Position numbers and translations under genes: made by a program. 64,000 nucleotides of DNA from positions 12,304,930-12,368,929 of the forward strand of contig CM065325.1 in the NCBI GenBank assembly GCA_033032175.1, written 5' to 3'. The notes under the pieces are model-generated. The model searched no databases. It was not told the origin of the DNA and was given only the letters and a program-made list of their open reading frames with translations. Shown here piece after piece: positions 36,020 to 47,287 of the stretch. Position 1 is the first letter of the stretch; each line of letters opens with the position of its first letter. The DNA comes from Saturnia japonica (Eukaryota > Arthropoda > Insecta > Lepidoptera > Saturniidae).

Positions 36020-37184
36020 ACATATTTAATTTTATATAATTTTTGTTTTTTTTTTTTTCTTAAGACGCTGATTTTTATGTCATTGGTATTTTTATTTGTT
36101 TCACTTTTTGTTGAAATTCCGAAATTTGAAATAATGAAGATTATAAATTTAAATCTGTAATGGTCTAATGGGTGTCTTTTGTAACTACCCTCTGGGTAAA
36201 CGATGTTTTAAGTTATATGAATCCACCTTAAGCTTTATGTTGGATATCCGTTTTATGCTGTGACCCGTTTTCGAAAACCCCCCTTCGCTTTTTTCCTTTC
36301 AAGCTCGGTAGTTACCATGGATACTCGAAATGATCGCGTCCCAGTTCTCGCTAGCACCAGTTACTTAGTTATTCATGGAAACTGAGAAGGAATAATGAAA
36401 TGCAGTTCTTCCCTTTCTATGACACTTTACTACGAGAATATTTTAAAGTAATATTGCAGAATGTCGAGTCGAGATGTCGTAGGTTGAATTCCGTCACAAT
36501 ATAGATTATACTGTAATACGCATGATTAACATATTATGTATATTGATCAACTTGTTTATAGTCATAGTATCGGGCCTTGTTACTTTAGAAACCTACGGCT
36601 TGTGTGAGATTGTACCTCAAAAATTATTATTTAATCTTCTTTGATTTTATTGTCTAATATTAAGTAACTAGATCTGAGACGATCGGTTAGCTAGGCGATA
36701 ATAAATATATCTAATCTCCTATTCAACGATATAAGCGACTTCTATTTGGGATCGTGAAAACTCACCAACCGGAATACTTGTACAATAAACTTGAATGGAT
36801 ATGTCAGCAGCGAGAGTTCAGAACTCGTGCTATCTTACGCCGACTAAATATCCATAAACATGTAACTTCTGCTTTTCGTGGCAGTTATAGATATCAAGCG
36901 ACATAATGTTGAAATAATATACCCTCACCGATTCAAAATGCTATGTCCCTTTTCACTTTTAACTCCAAATTTAAATCTTTTCTTATTTTACAGTGAACAC
37001 TTTAAACCTGATATTTATAATTAGTTTTATAATGTACATATATTTTATCACATAGAATTAAATTTCCATAGTTTAACTTATATAACTTAATCTCTCATAT
37101 AATACAGAAATATACTTACACGATACACACATTTAAAAAGTACACAATGCATATATTTATATACTATACATAAACGCTGCGCAC

Positions 37185-37410
37185 GCATAGCTCTCTGGGT
37201 CTCGAGTGAACATCAGCGCTGGAAGACTCACCTACTTCAAGTATATCTACATACTGACTCTGGGCTCATTTGTTATACACACGTCTTGAGAGGCTTAGTT
37301 GCTAATTATTTGTTCCTGTCTTTTATTTATTATTAGTTAGTATTATTATTATTTACATAATTTGTTTAAGTGTGTGTGAAAAATAAATGTATTTTTTTTC
37401 TTTCTTTAAA
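37185..37410 (+). mobile_element. Probable LINE 3' UTR
   Basis: TCTCTGGGTCTCGAGTGAAC, CATCAGCGCTGGAAGACTCA, then an AATAAATGTATT-plus-CTTTCTTT end. It resembles LINE 3' UTRs of Lepidoptera as I remember them. No ORF is attached. Confidence 0.45.
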
Positions 37411-37728
37411 ATCTTATTATTATTAAAGAAACTGCCCTGTCGTTCGAGCGTGATTGAAGGAGAAACATTCAAATATATATTTTTTTCACATTTATCTTTT
37501 ATATGAATATACTATTTAAATAATATTTTATCGTGAATTTTCATAAATCCGTTTTTAGTGCTCACCTACTTTATATATAAGGAACACCCGTGCAAAATTT
37601 TACGCTTCTAGAGTTCCAGATTCACCGGTTTATGATGTGCGTTGTCTGTCAGTAAGCATTAATATTTTTGTAAAGTAGGATAATTGGATTATATTTTTGT
37701 TGATTTCGATTGAATTGTCACGGAATAG

Positions 37729-37855
37729 GTTGGTGGTGACGTCTCACAAGTGGTACAACAATACGTTGTGGTACAATCAGCAAATTCGGATACTGTCGTA
37801 GAAATGGCATCAATAGTACCAGGTTTTATCGACAACGCGAAGATCCTACAATCAA
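37729..37855 (+). other. Possible captured or cryptic exon, unknown origin
   Basis: Bounded by GGAATAG and A|GTATGT, consensus splice sites. One frame is open for all 127 bases and to a TAA at 37861. It reads GGDVSQVVQQYVVVQSANSD, then TVVEMASIVPGFIDNAKILQ. The composition looks protein-like, but I do not recognise the family. Its length (127 = 3n+1) would shift the B56 frame if included between exons 2 and 3. It could be an exon carried by a transposon, a poison exon or chance. Confidence 0.25.
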
Positions 37856-40059
37856 GTATGTAAACTATCGTAACACGGGATTAGATATACGAATTCCAAT
37901 ATAATTTATATTTATTGCACAAAACTGGTTAAAATTTAAAATCCATTTGTGACTAAATTGAAATTGTAAACTCATTATTTATTGCAACAAACTCGATATG
38001 AAACTAGAATGCGCTATTCACATGACTAATAAAAAAGAAACGGCACTTCAAAATGAAAACTAATAATATTGGTAAACACAGAGAAGGATAAATAGTGTTT
38101 GTTATTTATACAGTCTATCACAGATCTAACGGAAGTGGTAGTCACTACCTTTTTAATAAGAATCTACTTTAAATCCACCTTTTATGGTTAAATTACACTC
38201 TCTTTTGACATACCTTCTGTTCTACATACAGCATTTTGATATATATGGTTTCTATTTAGATATTTTAACATCGAATCTGTCAGAGATGAAGTATTTTTCT
38301 TGAAATCATCATCAGGGTTAAATGCAAGCAAAAAGCAATGTACATATTATTGTCTTATAGTTACGAAACATCTGTATTGATCTGAATGGTTCTTCGTTAC
38401 ATTGGTCAATGTTCATGCCCTAGCCGTCGTGTCGGCCTTTTTATCGTCCAGTCAATAATACGGGTCAATGGTAAAGTCAATAGTAGCTAATCAGTAGTAC
38501 CAACACTAGGAAATTAGTACAGATTTAGTAATTACACCGGCAAATCAATTAAGTACCTACTAAAAAAACTTAGGTCTAACAGCACCACATATGCAGTTTT
38601 AATCTGGTCTTTAAGTATGACCTAGAATCTTGATTATTTGGTCATTTCGACACAATAAACTAAAGTTTACGATGGCTCGTGCTAGGCGAGTCGGTTTTAC
38701 GGTAAATTTTATTGTTATTTTTGACCTATTTACCTCATATATGTGTAGTTAAATGTAAGTGATATCTGTGTCTCTATAGGAAGGTATGTTAAGGTAAGCT
38801 TCAGCATCGAGTAACCCCACCATAGGTTGTATAGAAAAAAAAATGACCGTGTTAAAGCCTTTATTAATATAAAACGTGACTGTTTATTTGTGATACAAAC
38901 CTCATGTAGGAATGTAGAATATTCTTACAGTAATTACAAATTCATTTAACTCGGTGGGGGTAATTAAAAAATGATTAATCTATGGTTATTTACATTTACC
39001 TTAAAAGTCTTTTTCTTGTTCTTGTTTTGGCGTCACATAAGCACTTGCCAGTGACAATGTTTTTAATCCTAACTTCGTAGACTTTTATAATCTTCAATGT
39101 TCATGTTAGAACTGTCCAGATATATTGGCAGACATATTTATTGGGAATATATAATATAATTAGGGGACACATATCGGTGATGAATATAAACTTTGGTGAC
39201 AGAAAATATTGTTGCCTATAATTAGTGACCCATTTTTTTCAAATGATGAACTATGTGTAACAGAAAAAATCGTTGTTTTGTGCTTCCCAAGTGGGGCTCT
39301 TTTTTGGGTTTTACTTCTAACGTTGACGATATTTTGTTTTTATTTTTTGTGTCTTGACGCTTTTTTTTGTGTTGAAAAGTTGTGTTTATGTACGAACCCT
39401 CGAACTCCATATAAAGCAGTCAAACGTAAGCATCTATGTTCGAGGTTTCTATTCGTAAGCTAAAGTTACTGAAGTTTTAGGTAACCTATATCGATGTTAA
39501 AATGTCGATATTTTTAAGCTGAACATCGATATCATTGATGAATATCAATCATCCCTTTAAGGATATCTTAAAGAATTGTATTTGGAATAATTTCTAATGA
39601 GTGCACTCGTTGCGATTGTTTTTAAATAAATTTAAAATCTCATTCTACAAGGTCAAAATTAACTCTTTAAATTAGGTCATGGGTCAATAGCACCGCTACA
39701 CTAATACCTTTAATTGCGTCATCAACATCACGCTAATCTTGCTCCTTATCTTAATACTTTGTGTTTTGACCTTGTATTCTTAAGTGTACAGTCAGATAAT
39801 AAAGATAATCTACCAGATGAATCGCCAGTCGTTTTTAAACATCAAAAGTATATATAAATTTTTGATCGGTCTGCATACATCTCACGCTTCGAATGGCAGT
39901 TAAAGTGTTTTCATTTACCCAATGATAAGTAATTAGTTATCATGCCACAATTAGTAAAAAAATAATATTCTGTCACTCTACCTTTTCTTGCGAACAGACC
40001 GGCATTAATATGCATTGCATCCCATCTTTTAGAAATAGTAAGACAAAAAGAAAATGTTA

Positions 40060-40285
40060 GGTAATTATGTTAGGTTCTACAATAAACTTGTTATGGACAT
40101 TACCCATTTGTCGAATAATATGATCGAGAATCATGTTAAGTTTTATTGTCGAAAGTTATTACTTAAAAGGGTGGATATTACGTGAATGATGGTGTCGTCT
40201 GAAGGTGACTTCCTCTACGTTCTCCACTAAAAAATCATAATAACTGTAAACGCGATTTTTATTATAGTGTAAAAATAAAATTTAA
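40060..40285 (+). mobile_element. LINE 3' end fragment, same family as 4563-5010
   Basis: GTAATTATGTTAGGTTCTAC and TTTATTGTCGAAAG match the end of the ORF remnant at 4690-4790. The equivalent of VRFYNKL is present as VRFYNKLVM. Decayed. Confidence 0.65.
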
Positions 40286-40951
40286 AAAAATTGTATATCC
40301 CTAATTTGTTTCGTACCTAATTTTAATTTCTTTTTGTTGGTTAATGATGAAAGTTGAAGAAATGGTCAAAATCTAATTAATAATTTCGGAGAAATTATTG
40401 AACAAACATACATACACCTATAAAATTTGTATATTTATTTAGAAGCCCTAATGGATATCATTATGTGAATATGTTGCAGTTCCGATAATATAACAAACAT
40501 AAGTACATGTTGAATTGATAACCTCCTTTTTTTGAAGTCGATAAAAAGAAATGTTGTTAGACCCAATTTCTTGCCGGCTTTCAATAACAAACAAACAACA
40601 ACAAAACAAAACAATAACAAAAAACGCCTACTATCAGTGACTCAAATTTCATCGGCAATCCATGACGTCATGCCGGCCAGCTAAAGTGCCTGTACACGCC
40701 TCGTTTAAAGGACCCAATATCCTTAGGAAGGAAGGAACACGTTGGCTGAAAGACTATTTACATCTGTACGGTACGGTAAAAATATATACGAACTTCTTTG
40801 TTGAAAAGCTTTCTTCAGCTGTCACAATTAGGACTCACCCCCTTCTTCAGGCTCGGCAAGACTGTTGAACATTGTGAATATCAGATCATTGTGTTACATA
40901 TAATAATGTAGTAGTTTCTATTATATTCTCATTTTACCTTTACTTAGGCAG

Positions 40952-41224
40952 CGTAGTCAAGAGATGTGCGAGTTGGCTAGGCGGTGCGAGGATGTGCAGA
41001 GGCGCCGAGAAACGGTGTGATAGTTTTTACCTTTGGTGCTGCGAGGTGCTTGCGTTGACAGTAGTTCTAGTTCCCCCAACGCCACAACATTTTGTACACA
41101 TACCTAGCTCCTTTAACCGCTTTCCACCAGAGCTGCACTATGTGAGGATGGGATAATAAAGTAATCCTATTGATTGATTTATTTCGCGTGCCACCTAGCA
41201 CGTGACACGTTTCTGGTGAAAACG
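40952..41224. mobile_element. MITE with terminal inverted repeats, copy 2
   Basis: Left end CGTAGTCAAGAGATGTGCGA, GGCTAGGCGGTGCGAGG; the right end reverse complement is CGTTTTCACCAGAAACGTG, GCTAGGTGGCACGCG. About 273 bp. Related to 13140-13407. Confidence 0.65.
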
Positions 41225-41624
41225 TAGCCTTATCGTGACACAAACCATTTTACTCGTCATTCGCAAATAACAAAAGCCGTCTGTCCATTCATTTGTCATA
41301 CGCCCGCCTTTTGTTATTACTGTCGTGGATATTCTAAAGGGGCTGAATAGACATACTTCGGTTATCTAAATAAAAACCATGTAAACATATAAAAGGTACT
41401 ACCACAATTAAGTTAGTATATAAAAGTAATACAGACAAAGGCATTTGTTTATACATTTGACACGATTTGCAGTCCATGGACCTCTGAATCTCAGACTTAT
41501 TTATAATAGAAAAATTCTACATTCAAAGTACCTAGTTCTTTGGCGAAGTATTCTCAGTTTACTTTTTATAATAATTAGTGTTACGAAATTTACATAAAAT
41601 ACAAGACAATTTTTAACAAAAACG

Positions 41625-41790
41625 AAATCCATCTTCTAATATTTTGAAGAGTTCCCTTGTGTATCTTCGAAGTTCAACGTCCAATGCCAACGAAATTAAA
41701 AGGTGGTTCACCATTAAGGTATCCAACCAAAAAAAGATTCATCCAAATCGGTTCATAAACAAAGAAGTTATGACAACAACATCCATAACA
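41625..41790 (-). repeat. Interspersed repeat, GAAGATACAC family, copy 4
   Basis: On +: GAAGAGTTCCCTTGTGTATC, TTCGAAGTTCAACGTCCAAT, GCCAACGAAATTAAAA, the family blocks reversed. Confidence 0.6.
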
Positions 41791-41857
41791 AAAAAGAAAA
41801 TATACATTCGAATTAAGCAACCCGTCTTTTGTTGAAGTCGGTAAAATTCCGTAACAT

Positions 41858-42125
41858 AGGTAGGGCACAGAGAAATTTAGTTGGAGATTTCTTTCTACTT
41901 GGGCAGTCCGACTGGTGGAACAATACCTCCATCCTTTAGTATATAGCAGCCAAATAAACTTGTGTTATTCCTAGGGTTTCCAGAGCTCCTTGGGGTTTGG
42001 AGTTCAAATTCTGAAACACGCTAGCGATAACTATGGTATTGCAAGCGTCCGTTGGCTACGGAAGCCGCTTTCCATCATGCGGGCCGTATGTTTGTTTACC
42101 ACCTTTGTAATAAAAAAAGAAGAAA
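41858..42125 (+). mobile_element. SINE-like retroposon, ACCATCAGG-tail family, copy 4 (most complete)
   Basis: Starts GGTAGGGCACAGAGAAATT. The body has GGGCAGTCCGACTGGTGGAA and GCAGCCAAATAAAC. The 3' tail is GGCTACGGAAGCCGCTTTCC, ATCATGCGGGCCGTATG, TTTGTTTACCACCTTTG, then an A-run. The tail is shared with the Jockey-like LINE at 19540-19905, suggesting that LINE family as its mobilising partner. Confidence 0.75.
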
Positions 42126-42575
42126 AAAACAGTATTTTCTTATTTTTGCTTGTACAAGGTGGGGTCTTAAATAATTGAAAGTTACATACGTAATACTTGA
42201 AGGCCCCCTAACGCTCATAAAGGAGTATATTACATCAAAGAGTTTTACATCTTTCTTGAAAAAGTAAGAATTTAATATAGCGAGCGGATTTTGCAAGCGC
42301 AATTACGATACGTATTGACACGTTTGCATACATTTGGTGTACATTCTAATAACTGTACGATAAAAGTAAATACGCAATAACATTATCGCTACGGTACTGA
42401 CTTCTAAAGCGGTACTTGAAAACGATATGCGTACTACTGTTTAGTTTCCTTTTTGCTAAGTTTTCCGACCGCGTCGCGTCTTTATATTGATTTTTCACCC
42501 GCTTCGCTACATAGGACGTAGTCGCACTTTTCTAGGCTTATTACAAGTGTCTTTTTTAAGATGATTTATATAATA

Positions 42576-42740
42576 CTAGCGGGGGCCCGTGGCTTCGTCC
42601 GCGTTATTACATAGTAATTAGTTTCGTCTTATAATTTTATTTTTACTGAGATTATTGACAATTCATATAATTATTGTGTACAGAATTTCATCAAAATCGG
42701 TTGAGAATTTAAAACTTTTAACTTTATTAAAAAAAAATTT
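42576..42740 (-). mobile_element. Helitron-like 3' end
   Basis: ACTAGCGGGGGCCCGTGGCT on +, then TTCGTCCGCG and TTTCATCAAAATCGGTTGAG. The 5' end is not found. Confidence 0.55.
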
Positions 42741-43094
42741 GGAATTTTTTATTTATGATTTGTAAAAGTATAACTTACAATTTTTATAGCCTATGAATGA
42801 TTATTAAATGACATAATATGATTTCCGTCTACAAAATGTCATAAAAAGAAAAACACAAATTCTAAAAGCTGGTCTACTGACATTGTCATTGTGGTTCAAT
42901 TGATGAGAGGTATTCTCGTCAACACGGTGCGAGATGAAAAAGAACATTTGAAAACTACTTCCTTAGAACCCGTCCGATCCTCCTTACGTCAAATTTTAGC
43001 GATTCCTCTTAACAGGTATTGGCTTTACATTCAATCTTAAAGGCAGCTGGAAATAAATTTATTTATAATGTTGAAAGAGGACATACGAAAGGTT

Positions 43095-43375
43095 TTAATT
43101 TTTAACTGACTTCAAAAAAGGAGGTGCTTCTCAATTCGAATAGTATTTTTATTTCATGTATTTATCCATACTTCTTGTTTATGAACCGATTTAGATTATT
43201 CACTTTTCTTTGAAAATGGGATACCTCAAGGGTAAGTCCCATTTTAAATTTATTGGCGTTGGGCTGTCGACTTCTAAGATACACAAGGGAACTCCGCAAA
43301 ATCATTCAAGTTGGTCTTTTCAAGTTAAAAATTACCTTGTAGTATCATTAGGTTATGGTAGGTTTTTATTTAGCC
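43095..43375 (+). repeat. Interspersed repeat, GAAGATACAC family, copy 5 (longest)
   Basis: Includes the 5' part ACTGACTTCAAAAAAGGAGG, absent from most copies, then GTAAGTCCCATTTTAAATTT, CTTCTAAGATACACAAGGGA and TCAAGTTGGTC. Confidence 0.65.
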
Positions 43376-44062
43376 AAGCAGAATAAACATACGAGAGTAT
43401 TATGAAACTGTCGGTAACTGATAAATCGGTAGTATTTTCAGGTAATTTTGTACTTGATATAAAATTTATCGAAACCCATCATTTTGTCAAGACGCCGAAC
43501 TATATCGGAACTTTGATGTCAATTATAAGATCGATAGTGAGGGCAAAGGGTGGTTAAACCGTCAGGCTCAGAAATATACCGCCCGATTTCGGAGGGTGTT
43601 CCTGATTTACAAACTTCACCCTCTTGTTACTCGCTCCTGTTATTTGCTTTTTTTTACCTCATGATAGCGCTTCCTCTCTTTATGTAAATAATTGTTCACC
43701 CTATTCTTAGAATCCCGCTTCGAAATGTTCTCGTGAATTTGTGTATTATTTTTTTGGTTTGAAATTATCATTTCTAAGTACAAGGCGAAGCTCGTGGTAT
43801 ATACATACTAAGTTTCCGAGTTATGAACTTATCCGTTGGAAGGCGTAGAGGGAAACACGATGTTTTCCTCTCTCTGAAAGGATTCCAACCAACGTCGATT
43901 GATGCGGTATCTGAAATTACTACCACTTTGCTATCATCATTTCATAATATGAAATAACATGTAAGCATATAATTAGATTTGTGGATCCAGGCTCTCTCAA
44001 ATTTATACTGACATAGGGACCTATTTGAACCCATACCTCACCAACTTCTCAAGTAATTTTAA

Positions 44063-45017
44063 TTTATACTTACTTATAATAAAAGTGTAAAGAGCCGAAA
44101 TCTGTACATTTAAGATATTTGACAAAAAATACTACGGGAGGATTTAGAATCATGGGCAACACATTTCGATAGTTTTGGAACTTTTTTGCCTGTCTGTCTG
44201 TATGTTTGAACGCCATTCATGCAAAAACTCCTGGACCGAATTTAATGAACTTTGGTATGATTGTAGTTCATAGTCTGAAAGTACATTTAGGATGCATTTT
44301 TATACGTATAGACATTATGGAATACAAATTGCGTTTAGTGAAATAAAGTGAAAAGATACCAAATTAATCTAAATTATTTTGTCTTTACATAATTTTCAAT
44401 AAAATCAATAAATGGAAACGTATGATTATATTCCAACACTGTTCATAGATGGCACTGTGTGGCTTGATTTCAATTATTACGATATTGGTTTGATAGTTAT
44501 TGTCACACTTAAGTATAATATTTTATGTAAGCACATACCTATATTAATAATTTAAGGCTAGGCTTTTATTATTATTTTAATTATTTTTAGATAAAATTTA
44601 ATGTTTAAATACATAAGAAAATCTATTCTGTCCACATTTTTACAATTCATACCGTTGTTTGGTGTTTTTGCGCAATTAAGATTTTTACTAAATTACACTA
44701 AAGAGACATACTATAAAACGTTATTATTCACTGAAAAATGACAGTTTGTAAAAATAAAGGTATTAAATTAATTTAGCTTTTCGTAAAGGATTACAAAACT
44801 TTAAATTTTTGTATGCCTTTATGCCTTTTAGATAATATCGGTATGATTGTTTAACTGTGATATCGGTTAAAATTTAAAATGATTTTGGTTGGGTATTATC
44901 AAAGCTTATACGGGACAAATACCGTAGAGTGAGGTTGACGTAAGGTTAGGTTTTTATTTAGTAGCCGTTTCTCATACACGAAATATATCACATGGACGAA
45001 GACGCGGGCATAGCTAG
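44063..45017 (+). mobile_element. Helitron-like element, ~0.95 kb, possibly composite
   Basis: The 5' side has TTATAATAAAAGTGTAAAG, CCTGTCTGTCTGTATG and GAATTTAATGAACTTTGGTA. The 3' side has GACGAAGACGCGGGCATAGC and CTAG|T. The middle (44340-44890) is AT-rich and may be a separate insertion, so unity of the element is inferred. Confidence 0.5.
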
Positions 45018-46035
45018 TTATTTTATATTTTTTCTATAAACTTTATGACAGAGGCAATGGCTATACCTATAGCTAAATTTTTTTTACATAAATATAATAC
45101 GTAAATCGCACAATAACACATTATTTATTTTTTTCAAGCTTTTTTCTCAACTTGTTAATTATTGTACAAATAATATTTATATATATATATAATTTCTCTT
45201 TTAGTATATTTTTACTCAGATTTCTTATTTTGTTATAATATTTTTACATAAAGAATTGTATACCATATTAAGACCTGCTGTGGCAGCCTTCAACGGTCAA
45301 TGCACTTAAACTGTATCTTTATTATAAATGAAAACTCGATGTATAGGTATATTGGCCACCGGCTGTCTAAATTTAAGTAAATAAATAAAACTACTTTCAT
45401 ATAAAATGAAGCCTCCGCGAATCTTGAACCTTCAGTCAAATAATTATAAAATGGTGGTAATTTCTAGGGCTGTTAAGTTTGTTATTTTATTTGTTACAAC
45501 ATTGTGTCTAACACACTCCTAATGAAAGATAATTTTGAAGGTTTGCGTAAATAGTAGCGTTTTGTTTTTTATCAATGCGTATAAATTAATTTTAAAGATG
45601 CGTACGATGTATTGTACGCAATACTAGCGTGAATCAATGCAAAAACAGCATACCGTTCAAATTGTATTTATAGATTTAGTCAAATTATTTGTTGTTGTTT
45701 GTGTATTACTTGGATCGATTGTTTTGGAAACTCAATAGTTTAGGTTATTACAACTTACATTAAACTTAACTTATAATATTTTGTGTTTCCTACATTTCTA
45801 TTTATATAATATTTAACGTCTTTTACTACATTACTTAAACAATGAAGTCAATTTAAAGACAATTAAATATTAATATTAGATTAATATAATAATAGATCTG
45901 AAAAGTGAATCACCTCATTAATTGTACATGGTTATTGTTTTGATACGTCGTAGCATCGTAGCGATATTATCAGCAGTTCAAACAACACACGTAGTACAAA
46001 AATCGCAGGCACTTTGTGGCCATTATGTAAATCTA

Positions 46036-46240
46036 TGATGACGTGTCAACCCTACCGGCGCGGCACGTAGTGGTGAGAGGAGCGGGGAGCGTGCGTGCGC
46101 ACGTGCGGCGTACGGCGTACGGCATTGGCAGTGTTAGCGACTGGAGCCAGTCCGGTCGCCCGCGCCCCCGCAGCTAGCACCGGTCCCGGCGCCGCGCCGC
46201 CGGGCTCCCGCTCGGATGCCGCTGCCGGCAGCCGCCTGCC
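46036..46240 (+). promoter_or_regulatory. PP2A-B': Internal CpG-rich promoter of isoform B
   Basis: Composition changes abruptly from AT-rich to GC/CpG-rich at about 46050 and stays so through exon 1B. It contains a CRE/ATF-like TGATGACGTGTCA (46036-46048) and a palindromic E-box CACGTG (46100-46105). No TATA box was seen. An in-frame TAG at 46175-46177 separates upstream sequence from the chosen start codon. Promoter function is inferred from composition and position. Confidence 0.55.
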
Positions 46241-46622
46241 ATGGTCCACGCCGGGCCGGCCGCGCGCGCGCCCTCTCGCGCGATGTTCACCGCCGCTGAG
46301 AGCAAACCGCGTCGCGCCGTCTCGCCGCTAGGTATACCCAAGTCGCCCTCTTTCCACTCGGGTCTCGATCTCGTTGCTAACCAAGCGGCAACTAAACGTA
46401 GCGAGAGCGTCTCGGACGTAGCGAGAGCGTTCCGGTTCGCGCTGTTCGCCGGAACCGGCATGGAGGGCCAGGGCCCGCCGCCGCCGCAGAAGGCGTCGTC
46501 GCCGCCGGACGCGCGCAGCCCGCCGCCGCCCCCCGCTCTCGCCGCGGTGTCTCCCGACCGTCCGACACAGATCGTCAATGCCGATAAGGAAAGTCTGATG
46601 GTGCAGTTACCGCTGCTCAAAG
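46241..46622 (+). CDS. PP2A-B': PP2A B56 regulatory subunit, alternative first exon of isoform B
   Basis: An open frame from ATG 46241 (context CTGCCATGG) to the donor AAAG|GTTCGT at 46622. It is 127 codons plus one base, the same phase 1 as exon 2, so it joins exon 3 as ...[18 protein letters not shown]. The peptide is basic and Ser/Ala-rich, then proline-rich (MEGQGPPPPQKASSPPDARS from Met74) with several Ser-Pro sites. It lacks the RRHSSSRFN block of isoform A. Its end (MVQLPLLKD) occupies the place of the human B56 gamma segment preceding the folded domain. In-frame ATGs at 46283 and 46460 are alternative starts; a 20-bp tandem repeat at 46396-46435 makes the upstream part less certain. 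The phase match and CpG setting make it a real exon with good probability. Confidence 0.8.
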
Positions 46623-46924
46623 GTTCGTTAGTGCTCCAAAACTCAACCAGAACAACATATTTTCAGATTGATGTAGTAAAGCCGTAAAACTCATAGCCGC
46701 TGTTTACAAACCGATTCAACTGTTTGCATGAATGTTGATATTGCAGTATCTATTTCGGACTGAAGTAGTTACGTGAATCTTCTTTGTAAATCGCATTTCC
46801 AGTATTTATAGAATAAAACGTAGTAGTTAATACGGTACTGATAGAAGCCAATTTCATTACCGGTAAAAATTGCAAAAATACTACTGGCGGACACTTATGT
46901 TTTGAATACCTGAAACTACGCAGA

Positions 46925-47287
46925 GCCTCGTCCACATGCTTAGCCAAACCGTTGCAAACATTCACAAATTCAAACGTGTGGATAGAGCGTTTGGCTTGGC
47001 TTGCAGCCGATCCGAGCGAAGTCAGGATTTGATGCACAACACAAATCAAAGGAACTTATGGCAAGCGCTTGCGATACGTCCACACGTTTGCGTGTTGTTA
47101 GAGTTTTGTTTCTTTTTACAAAATTAAAATAGATTAAACCAAATGTTATAACCTACACAAGGTCGACGTCCGTTATGCTCGCTTATCCCAAACATACTTA
47201 CTTGCACACTCATTTGGTTTGCGTATTTTATCTAAGCATTTATAGAGGTGTGAAGTTTATGGCAAGTGGCAAACGTATGGACGAGGC
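46925..47287. mobile_element. MITE with GCCTCGTCCA terminal inverted repeats
   Basis: The left end GCCTCGTCCACATGCTTAGC matches the reverse complement of the right end GCCTCGTCCATACGTTTGCC. Internally CAAACGTGTGGA (near 46973) and TCCACACGTTTG (near 47077) form a second inverted pair. 363 bp, about 300 bp downstream of exon 1B. Confidence 0.7.

Noticed and set aside
46174..46620. A 148-residue minus-strand frame opposite exon 1B, and a 78-residue + frame from 46095
   Set aside because: GC-rich DNA has few stops in any frame. Only the + frame from 46241 ends at a donor in the phase needed for exon 3.
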